A stretch of 64,000 nucleotides of DNA from Pochonia chlamydosporia 170. Its lineage: Eukaryota; Ascomycota; Sordariomycetes; Hypocreales; Clavicipitaceae. The notes below the pieces were generated by a model. It made no database searches, was not told where the DNA came from, and worked only from the letters and a program-made list of their open reading frames with translations. The stretch lies in the NCBI RefSeq assembly GCF_001653235.2, contig NC_035796.1:2542001-2606000 (forward strand). The letters run 5' to 3'. How positions within the stretch are numbered: position 1 is the first letter of the stretch; the number at the start of each line of letters is the position of its first letter. Shown here one piece after another: positions 22,896-31,386 of the stretch. The position numbers were made by a program, and so were the translations under genes.

Positions 22896-24555
22896 CTAAA
22901 AATACGTAGCCACCAAGTCCTGCGCCGCACGAATCGTATACTCAACCAACTCAAAGCTATTCAACCCCGACGTAAAATACGTACGCTTACTCCCCTGCAG
23001 GCCATTGAACCGCTTATACCACCCTCCCGCCACCGAATCTGTCCCCAGATGAGGAAAGTAATCAACCTGGCCACTAAACGCGCGTACATCCCGTGGCGTC
23101 ACCGGCAGGCCAGCCTGCTGAGCAACGTACACATTCCTGTTGACCTTGCTCAGATCCGTGATTAACCGCCTCTTGACTCGTTCTTCAGCCCCAGGTGCGC
23201 CAGGTTCATCCGCGGAGTAAACGCTTGCGATGTTCGAGTTTGCATGCAGGTCCGTAACGTACACGGGTTGACCTTGGGGGACGAACGGCGAAAGCGGGTC
23301 GGGAAGTGCTTGTACCAGTGTGACATTTGATGGGAGTTGTTTCATTCTCACGGCGGAGGCGAAGTAGTTGCTTGTGCCGACTTGGGAAAATAGCGCGTTT
23401 TCTACGGGGGAGAGCTGTAGTCCGGCTTTGCGGAGGGCTTTGGATGTTGGCGGGAAGGCCATGATGAGGTGGGAACATGTTTGTGATTTGATGTTGCCTT
23501 TTGGAGTGGTACGGTAGCGAATTGTTGGAGAGGCATCGCGGCCTATGCGTGTTAGATGACCAAGTTTGCGTCGTAGATTAGACCAACGTACATATCTCCT
23601 GGATGTCAACGCCTAGATAAATTGGGCCCTTTATCGTCTGGGATACGCGTTTTAAGACGTCGAAAAAGTCTGCCAAGTTAGTTTCCCGGAGCCTTGCGCA
23701 GTTATTAAGAGATGACAAACCAGTGGTGTATGGCTGCACGGTGCCTATGAAGCTGCCTACGATATCGGGTGCAAAGAATTGAAGGTGGTACACCTAATAC
23801 ATGTTGAGCACGGGGTATAATTATATTGAGTCATGAGCACCTACTGCGGGCACCTTTGTGTAATCTCCATATCCATAATTTCCCGCCGCGCGATTTATCA
23901 CGGAAGCTATAACGGGAAAGTTGTTGGCAAGCAACCATTGCTTGGTAGATACCGCGAACTCTTTGGGAATGCCATTCTGAGAGGAGTCAGCATCAACCAA
24001 GGTCTTTGAAGCTCATCCGTCAATGCGCATTGCACGTACCTTGTAGCCTGGTACACCAATAGGCGCAAAAGTCCTTTGCCAAACGTCAGAGTACCGAATT
24101 AGCTCCGCCTGCAATGCTTGGACCGTTTGCGCAGACAAGGGTTGCCTTTCAGCGGCGACACCGGTTTTGGGGTCGAAATCCCAGCCAAACGTCGACCCAA
24201 ACTTCTCGTACGCCGCTCCAGTTGAGGTGATGACTTTGAAGGTCTGCGCATAGCTCGGACTTTGTGTGAAGAGGACTGCTCCAAGGGGAAAGAAGTTGCC
24301 ACTGGTGCGCAAGCTCAGTAATTGAGTCGTCTAGGAGGCGTGGTGACGGGCTTACTCTTCATAGTGAGATTGGCATTTACCGCCAACGGTAGGACGCTTC
24401 TCAAATAGAACCGTCTTGTAACCCTTGCCCTCGAGCGCTTTTGCTGCAGTGAGACCAGATACACCCGCCCCCACGATACACACGGGGTGAGCAGATGGAG
24501 TTACTGCTCCAAGAGCCAAGGGCAACAGAGAAGCTGCCAGTAATAGAATCCTCAT
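22896..24555 (-). CDS. Secreted FAD-dependent amine-oxidase-like enzyme
   Basis: Five exons: 24555-24356, 24301-24040, 23976-23845, 23793-23592, 23542-22896, 480 residues. Signal peptide at residues 1-16 (MRILLLAASLLPLALG). The FAD-binding Rossmann motif follows at once: VCIVGAGVSGLTAAKAL (G-x-G-x2-G), then the acidic end VLFEKRPTVGGKC. The C-terminus has the second FAD contact region around YFTSGLNSFELVEYTIRAAQDL. The architecture resembles the flavin amine oxidase / beta-cyclopiazonate-dehydrogenase-like group of fungi, FAD enzymes that oxidise amines or indole alkaloid precursors; the substrate here is unknown. Translation starts at 24555; the frame extends upstream but the next Met would destroy the signal peptide. 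It may act with the neighbouring cyclase and regulator. Confidence 0.85.
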
Positions 24556-24900
24556 GGCGAATAATCGGAAAGGTGCAGCCGCTACTGTTGTTGTGTGCGT
24601 TACGCCGCCTAAAATCGAGGGCACCATGCAACAGATATATGCCGAACAGGCGAGGCCTTCATTCACCTCGCGTCACCAGCACGCTACATTATAATCATTA
24701 TAAATGCAAGCTAGCGCTGACGACAGAGTCAAATTGTCTAATGCGGATGAAATATTGGATGCGTTTGACCCCTGCCCATGGACCTTATAGGTTGCTGAAG
24801 GCGTTGGCATAAGCCATGGCTGAGCGGGTGACCGACCCTGGATATGAGAAAATTGACAGACTAAGGGATGGCCCCGTGGCTAACCTGAGGGGTCCTCTAC
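24556..24900. other. Promoter-side flank of the FAD oxidase
   Basis: Normal-composition sequence before the AT-rich island begins. No gene recognised. Confidence 0.4.
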
Positions 24901-25216
24901 TTTTGTCAGGTCAGCTAAGGGGTCAACTGGTATTATAGGTCCTAAGGCTGCACGTTAATTAGCCGCAAGATATAGAGCACCTCTTCGGTAAACTTAACTT
25001 AAGTTAACACAAGTTAGCTATCTCCCTTTAAACTTTTAACGTAAAATAGTATATAAGAATTATAATTCTTTATTAATATATTATATAAATAGAATTAGTT
25101 ATATCTATTACTTTTACTAGATTAAATTAATTTATAATATAGTATAAATTAAATATAATCTATACTTAATAAAAAGAGCTACACCTAATATACTAAGTAA
25201 GTTATAATATATATTT

Positions 25217-25596
25217 TATGGGTGGAAAAGGTACCCACTATAGAAGGCGAAAATTAGGGAAAAGGAAAGAAAGAAAGAAAGGGAGAGAGGCTTCTAAAGA
25301 AATAGTAGAGAGTGGAGCAAAAAGAAATAGCTATATTAAGTAAGGTTAAGTTATAGAGAGCTCTTATAGAGTCCAGCTAAGCTCTAGTAGAAATCTATGG
25401 TAAGTTCTTAGGTAGCTCTCTTTGCGTTCTTGTCTCCTTCTCCCTTAAGATCTAAGGACTACGCTTAAATCCATAACAATAAGTAGGCTTTTACGTAATT
25501 AAGTGTGTAGCCTAAGGTAGCATTGCTTAGGGTGGCTTAGCGTGGCTAAGGCGCAGCTAAATGTCCTCTATAGATATAGGCACTATACTGCTCACG
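25217..25596 (+). repeat. Repeat family copy A (degraded)
   Basis: About 380 bp. Starts TATGGGTGGAAAAGGTACCC and ends CTATACTGCTCACG, matching both ends of copies B and C. Its middle (about 25350-25480) differs from B and C and instead matches 29556-29690, so copy A looks chimeric or carries an insertion. Confidence 0.65.
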
Positions 25597-25674
25597 TAAT
25601 ATCTAAGGTAATACTATAAAGAAATAAAGAAACTTAAAACCTTTAAAGAACTAAGTTATATACGTTTAATGCTT

Positions 25675-26084
25675 TGTCGGGGGAAAAGACACACACCCAG
25701 CAGCAAGGCTAGATGCATGGGTTTCGTTGTCTAGGGCCTTTGTAAGCTGGGAGGAATCCAAGAAAGTCAGGGAATTCAGGGAATTCAGGGAAGTCAGGGA
25801 AGTCAGGGAAGTCAGGAAGGGAGGGAGGCTTCCAAAGAAATAGTAGGAAGGGAGGCAGGAAGAAACAGCTCTGTCAAGTAAAGTCAAGTCATATTATGAA
25901 CAAACAGCTATGCAGCCAGAAGGTTGAAGATCTAAAAACTAGCTAAAGCTTGCAATTAGGGGTTTTTATCTATAGAATAAGTGGGCCCCCACGTGATCAA
26001 ATGTGTGGCCTAGGCTAGCGTGGCTTAGCGTGGCATAGTGTGGCTTAAAAGTTCTCTATAGCTGTGTGCACTAAACTGCCCACA
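25675..26084 (+). repeat. Repeat family copy B, left arm of inverted pair
   Basis: About 410 bp beginning TGTCGGGGGAAAAG and ending AAACTGCCCACA. Shares long blocks with the reverse complement of 27629-27951: the GAACAAACAGCTATGCAG block, the AGGTT-AAGATCTAAAAACTAGCTAA block, GTGGGCCCCCACGTGAT and the GTGTGCACTAAACTGCCCACA end. Contains a 10 bp tandem repeat at 25765-25815. Confidence 0.75.
25765..25815 (+). repeat. Short tandem repeat, 10 bp unit
   Basis: Five perfect or near-perfect tandem units of AAGTCAGGGA / AATTCAGGGA. Absent from repeat copies A and C at the same place, so it expanded within copy B. Confidence 0.85.
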
Positions 26085-26782
26085 TAATGCATATATTTGC
26101 CTTACTCTTAAGAAGATATACTGCATGTAAGGTTACTTTATTATTATCTAGTTAAGTTACTTATTCTGTAGTTCTCTGCTAGATAGCCTCCAGGCAAATA
26201 GTCTCTAATATCTATTTAACTTATTGCCTCACTTGTGTCTTGCCTTAATTAGCTCTATCTTGGAATAATACATGCACTTACACTTTAATTTAGTCGCGCT
26301 AATTAATTTAGGGCACGGAGCATATAGCGTCAGACATAATAACTACAAACAATAGAATTATCTAGTGCACCTAGACACCTACGCTAAGTCTTTCAGGTAG
26401 ATCTAGACATTATCTACAATACAATTGCGTTAAGTCTTGTGATAATACTAGTTGCTTATTGTCTATAGGTATAATAGTATAAGTGCTATATTTAGTTATT
26501 TCTAGCAATACTAGATAATTAGCGCAGTATCTATAGATCTATAGATGTATAGATTTATAGATATAAAGCTATATATCTTAAATAGGCGCGTATAGACTAA
26601 GTAACTAGATAATATATTAGCATATATATTAAGAGAAATCTAAACTAAATAAAGGGGGTTTAAAATCTACTCAAGTCTAGTACTTAAGTAGTCTTGTCTC
26701 TCTAGCACTTAATATCCTATTAGCCTTATGCTATTTGCACTTTTAACTCTTATCTCTTGTCTCTTGTCTTCTAACCCTTAAG

Positions 26783-27325
26783 ATGCAACTCTCTCTTGTT
26801 TCTGTTGTTGCTATGGCGGTTCTCATAATCTCGCCAGCGATTGCGATTGCAACTCAGCCGACCATGACTTTAAGGAGGCTGGAAGCGCGGAAGGGGCCAG
26901 GGAGGCCGGGGCCAGGGTCTCGTACCCAGCCCCGGATACCGCATCTGGCTACCCGGGTGCCGCAATGGGCTTGGGGTCCCACCCCCCGTATAGTGGCGCC
27001 TGTCCCCATTCCGACTCGAAGTTATGGTCAACGTTATATTCCTCCTCCTCCGCTGCAGCTACTTTACCCTCCTCATAACCCTCCGCGTCCGCCTTCGCCG
27101 CTTTCGCCGGCTCGGCCGCCGCCTCGGCGTCTGCTTCCAGTTCAGCCGCCTTACTCTCCGCCTCTGCCGCCTCCGCCTCGGTTGCCTGGAGCTCCGCCTC
27201 CGGCGTCTACGCCCCAGAAGACCATGCCCCCTCCCCTGCCCCCTAGAAGCAATAAGGCACCTGTAGTATATACTATAACTAGTTCTATAACCCCACGTGC
27301 AGGCAGTTTAACATTAAATGTTTAA
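26783..27325 (+). pseudogene. Broken gene for a Ser/Ala-rich secreted protein between inverted repeats
   Basis: A GC-rich patch in the AT island. From 26783 a 180-codon frame starts with a good signal peptide (residues 1-22) but then becomes Pro/Arg-rich with mixed third bases. The +2 frame, from about 26835 to 27246, instead is Ser/Ala/Gly-rich and its third codon bases are almost all C or G, as in real genes of this genome. It is interrupted by a TAA at 27076-27078 and ends in a TAG at 27244-27246; both could be CAA or CAG codons changed by C-to-T at CpA, the RIP-preferred context. So the gene probably lost function through a frameshift after the signal peptide plus RIP stops. An alternative is a short living Pro-rich secreted protein. 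No known family. Confidence 0.55.
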
Positions 27326-27628
27326 ATGTTGCTCTGCTCACGGTAACCAGTTAAGCCTTTTTGGCACTTTAATGTTACTAATTGTCTAAAATAATAACAG
27401 TGTATCCCATCAAGTTATAACGCTGGGAGCTGCCATTTAGTAAGAAAGGGCAGGAACATAAGTATCCCATGTTCTAGCCAATCACCAGTACGTTAGGTTT
27501 TCTAAATATTAAGTCTATCTAATATTAAAGCTAATCTGCCTATATTAGTGTGACTCAAGACCAAACTCAAATCGCAAATGTATAGTAATGGAGAATTTTG
27601 CCTTATGCAACGTTTTGTAAATCTATTT

Positions 27629-27951
27629 TGTGGGCAGTTTAGTGCACACAGCTTTAGGGGACTTCTAGCCATGCTAAGCCACGCTAGCCTAGGCTATACA
27701 TTTAATCACGTGGGGGCCCACTTACTCTGGGGATAGAAAAACCGAATTGTAAGCCTTAGCTAGTTTTTAGATCTTTAACCTTCTAGCTGCATAGCTGTTT
27801 GTTCACAATATAACTTAAATTTACTGAATAGAGCTGTTCCTTCCTGCCTTTCTCCCTACTATTCCTTTGGGAGCCTCCCTCCCTTCCTTTCTTCCTTTCT
27901 CCCTTTTCCCTGTTTTTTCCCCTTCTATAGTGGGTGCCTTTTCCACCCACA
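27629..27951 (-). repeat. Repeat family copy C, right arm of inverted pair
   Basis: About 323 bp, inverted relative to copy B: on the minus strand it starts TGTGGGTGGAAAAGGCACCC and ends GTGCACTAAACTGCCCACA. Its terminal TGTGGG...CCCACA forms a short inverted end. It is the cleanest of the three copies, with fewest transition changes. Confidence 0.75.
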
Positions 27952-28236
27952 AACTATTAAGCTAGCTATTCTTGCGATTTAAGTTAATATATTTCTATTT
28001 ACTAAGAGCTTTTTCGTATATCTTTATACTATTTATACCAGACTTGGAATAGAAATAAAAATAGAAATAAGGGAGTAAAAAGGGGCTGCGTTGCGTTCTT
28101 TAAGCGAGTAAGAGCTAATGGTTTGTTGGCCTAAAACAAACACACCCAAGAGCTCAGAGTGGCCCGCGAAATACCGCACTTACACGCAGCTTATCAGCAA
28201 TTTAGTCTAGATTATTACTTCCCTTTAGTCTAAATA

Positions 28237-28524
28237 GTTAGAATCCTTCTAATTGCCTAGATTAAATTGTACTTAATCTTTAATTGCTTTAGTCTTCCTA
28301 GAAGACTTTAGCAGTACTATTTGGTAGTATACCTCCGCGAGGTATAGCTTGTAGCAAAGAAAGGTGCCTTTAGGCCAGGTGGTTAGAATCCTTCTAATTG
28401 CCTAGATTAAATGGTATTTAATTCTCAATTGCTTTAGTCTTCCCAGAAGACTTTAGTAGTGTTATTTGGTGGTGCACCTCTGTAAGGTATAGCCAGCAGC
28501 AAAGAAAGGTACCCTTAGTTAACA
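28237..28524 (+). repeat. Tandem duplication, 145 bp unit, two copies
   Basis: Unit 1 at 28237-28381 and unit 2 at 28382-28524 both open with GTTAGAATCCTTCTAATTGC and both contain TTGCTTTAGTCTTCC-AGAAGACTTTAG and GCAAAGAAAGGT. Differences are mostly transitions. Confidence 0.85.
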
Positions 28525-28624
28525 AGGGATTTAGTAAACAAGCATTAGACGCACCAAGTAAATAGCTCTAGTTAAGAAAATTGCGGTTAAGTCTGTTAAT
28601 TAAATGTCTGGCTAAAGGGGAAAG

Positions 28625-28676
28625 AACCTCCCTTTTATCTGTAAAAGGTAGAGCCTTTTAGAGTAAAAGGGAGGTT
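28625..28676. repeat. Nested inverted repeat (hairpin)
   Basis: Perfect 13 bp outer arms, AACCTCCCTTTTA and TAAAAGGGAGGTT, enclose a second perfect 6 bp pair, AAAAGG and CCTTTT, with a 5 nt loop. Confidence 0.85.
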
Positions 28677-29320
28677 TAGTTATACGCGGGAATAAAACGG
28701 AAATAAGGTTAATATACAGATATAATGCGGATATAACCTTAGTTAAAAGTAGCTTAGGATAATAGCTTATTAGGTAAGCAATTATCATAGAATATAATTC
28801 GGAAATAGTATAGAAATAAAATATATTCTATATATTTATTAAGGATTAAGTTATTTTTATTCTAAAGAGAGGAATTCCTTCTTTATATAGTAAAATATTA
28901 ATTAGAATAAGGTTTTAATAGCTTTAAAGTTAATTGCCTTAATATAAGGTTTAAATAGCCTTAAAGTTAAGTGCCTTAGTAGTAGACTTTGCTTGTGATA
29001 GAGATATTCTCTTTCTATAGAAGCTCTTTCTCTTATATTATCTGTGTGCTAGCTACAAGATCAAATGAAAACTCTAAGTCCCTTTTTCCTATCCCCTTGT
29101 TAGGCTCCCAAGTGTGAGCAATTCCGCCCACATAATAGTAATAGTAACCTGCAATATTAGTATTAGTATTAGTTTGCATTTAATATTGCCTTTTGTATTT
29201 CGATTTAAGTTAGCTACGCAATATTGAACGCAATTATCCTAGACTAATCTTTTGTATCTATACCTTAGATAGTATATGGGACTAGCTTAGAGGCTTTTAT
29301 GTACTAGTATTACTAATAGT

Positions 29321-29506
29321 TGTTATGGTCTAGCCCGATTGGGCCATCGCGGGTGCTAGCCGCAGACATACCGGTTGCTCCGGGCCCTTTGACCATTACG
29401 GCAAAAGAGTACGAATTGAACTAGTCCCTTGTGACGGCTCAATCTAGCACTATACAGGCTCCCTCAGTTGCACACACAAGACTGGGCTTAAGCCCAGACC
29501 TTTACA
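29321..29506. mobile_element. Possible solo LTR
   Basis: A 186 bp segment of normal GC content inside the AT island. It starts TGTTATGGTCTAGCCC and ends GACCTTTACA, so it has TG...CA ends with TGT...ACA symmetry. The 5 bases before it are ATAGT and the 5 after are ATGGT, a near-perfect target duplication. It lacks the heavy C-to-T decay of its surroundings, suggesting later insertion. No internal retroelement sequence is present. Confidence 0.45.
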
Positions 29507-30387
29507 ATGGTAACTTTTCTTATAGAAAGAAAAGAAAAGTGATTAGTTTAGTTCTATAAAGAGCTCTTATAGAATCTAGCTAAACTCTAATAAAACTATA
29601 TATTAGTCTCTTAGATAGCTTTTTAGCTTACTTCTCTTCTTTCTCTTAAGATCTAAGTATAATACTTAAATCTATAATATACTCTTTTACTAGTTAGTTT
29701 AAAAAAAGTATAATTGAATCTATTAGTTAAACTTCTAGCTAGAGCGAAAAAAGCCTTTCTTTTATTTATATACTAGCTAGAAGATTAAATAAAAACACTA
29801 AATTTCCTTTTTCTAATTCTTTTATTAGGCCTATAAGTATAAGTGATTCTACCTATATACTAGTTTATAGCGTATTTAGAATAATAGCTAGAAAGAAAGA
29901 AAAGTATAGAGCTAATATATTATATATTCTTTTATGTAAGAGGTAGATAGTATATAGCTAATTAGAAAAGAGTAAAGTACCCTTAGGTAATAGGTTTAAA
30001 GTGGAGCACCACTTGGCTACCTCTTAGTTGATGTACCACCTCCCCTGGATATTGAGTTTAATCCCGTCGCTACCTATCCGAACTTGTGTTCCGGAGATGA
30101 TTCCTTTTGGGCGGGCTGCCCCTGGCACTTGGCTGGGATCTGAGGAGTACCCTGGTTGTCCGTTTTGTCCGAGCGTGTGTGCTAAATTCTGACTCGACTT
30201 CTGCGCTCAGGTCAGAGTTCCCCTTGACAGTGGCTAGAATGTCAGCCCTATTTATGGGCTATAATGGCCTCGATCGCACGGGTATTAAAGTGGAAACAAA
30301 AGCCGTTATACCATTGAAGTCGTTTAACCATTGTCCTATCGCGTGCGAAAGTGAAGGCTTTATTGAGGCAATTCCATCCAAATCACC

Positions 30388-31059
30388 ATGTCTCAAGAAC
30401 AAGCAAGCGCAACAATTATTGTGGCCGCCACAAAATCCATGGGCATGAGCTACAAACGGCACTTGCCATGGCCAAAGCTGAAGCGGGAAAACGGCTACTT
30501 CGAAGCCACCACAACAAGGCGCCTCAGTCCGGAGGCCATGAACGCCGTGATATTCGGCTACAACACTTGGGATAAAACGCCAACTAAGCGATACGCAGAC
30601 CGCATCAACGTAGTCGTGACGCGATGCCCTGAAAAGGTAGCGCCGCGATTGCAAGGCGATGTGCGGAAAGAGCCGCTTCATGTGGCGACAAGTCTCGAGG
30701 ACGCCATGCGCCTTCTGGCAGATACGTACCGTGGTCCAAGTTCAGCGTCATCGAGCAGTTCGTCCGACGACGGCTCCTTGCCCGCATTGGGCAGGGTATT
30801 CATCATCGGAGGCGCAGACCTATGTCGCGAGGCTTTGCAGCTGCCATGGGTGGACCGCCTGCTGCTTACGCGGGTAGAGGCTGATGTTGAAGTTGACACT
30901 TTTTTTCCGTTGCAGATTGATGGATGCGGGAATGGGGATTGGGAGAGGCAGAGCGGAGGGGATTTTTGTGCTTGGGCTGGACCTGATGCGCCGGTTGGGA
31001 TGCAGAACGAGGGTGGGATTGAGTGGGAGGCGTATATGTTTAGGAGGAGGTTGAGGTGA
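30388..31059 (+). CDS. Dihydrofolate reductase-like protein (divergent)
   Basis: Single exon, 223 residues, near the fungal DHFR length. The fold is recognisable from ATIIVAATKSMGM at the N-terminus, LPWPKLKRENGYFEATT (Glu in the position of the folate-binding acidic residue), AVIFGYNTW (usual form MGRKTW), DRINVVVTR, and the NADPH-binding VFIIGGADLC near residue 150. Several usual residues are changed: the G-x-N/G-G-L turn before LPW is replaced by SYKRH, and MGRKTW by FGYNTW. An inserted Ser-rich acidic loop precedes the IIGG motif. DHFR makes tetrahydrofolate for thymidylate and purine synthesis. Whether this copy is the housekeeping enzyme or a diverged paralogue cannot be told from one window; the location against a repeat island favours a paralogue. 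Confidence 0.82.
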   Translation: MSQEQASATIIVAATKSMGMSYKRHLPWPKLKRENGYFEATTTRRLSPEAMNAVIFGYNTWDKTPTKRYADRINVVVTRCPEKVAPRLQGDVRKEPLHVATSLEDAMRLLADTYRGPSSASSSSSSDDGSLPALGRVFIIGGADLCREALQLPWVDRLLLTRVEADVEVDTFFPLQIDGCGNGDWERQSGGDFCAWAGPDAPVGMQNEGGIEWEAYMFRRRLR

Positions 31060-31386
31060 GGGATGATGGGGATGGTGACGAATCAATGTTGAGTGAGCGA
31101 AGCGATGGTCTTTGTATTTGGACGTCTAGATATTGAAGCATTTGAGAAACTGTAAGCGTCGTTCCTGCCTAAACCAGAGTACACATGCTTGGTGAAATTG
31201 CCCCTTTTTCAACGCATCTCATTGGTTACTGCATTCCTCTCTCGTCAGCAATTAGCCCAAAAGCCGAAACCTCACAATAAATACATAGACTTGGCTCTCG
31301 CTGACCTTCCATCCCGAAGAGTATTGAACTTCATCGACATGAGCAACCCCTCATAAAATGAAACACCCACGACTTTGCCGCGCTCC
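31060..31386. other. Intergenic, no gene seen
   Basis: 3' flank of the DHFR-like gene and promoter of the MFS gene. Nothing recognised. Confidence 0.4.

Larger units (their letters stand above)
24900..30050. repeat. AT-rich, RIP-like repeat island
   Basis: Base composition changes abruptly near 24.9 kb to A/T-dominated sequence full of TATA/TTAA/CTTAAG words, and returns to normal near 30.05 kb. The block contains diverged copies of several repeats that differ mainly by C-to-T and G-to-A changes, the mark of RIP. Only one GC-rich patch (about 26780-27310) and one moderate-GC insert (29321-29506) stand out. No intact transposase or reverse transcriptase frame is visible. Confidence 0.75.

Noticed and set aside
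27024..27266. Third (Arg/Leu-rich) frame in the GC-rich patch of the island
   Set aside because: Alternating Arg/Leu translation is the frame shadow of the Ala/Ser-rich frame; no signal peptide and no codon bias.
29321..29506. tRNA or tRNA-like gene in the moderate-GC insert
   Set aside because: No cloverleaf with T-loop and anticodon arm could be built; TG...CA ends and flanking near-duplication fit an LTR better.
30107..30448. 113-codon frame overlapping the DHFR start
   Set aside because: It runs into the DHFR gene in another phase and has no recognisable feature; the upstream part is probably repeat-derived flank.
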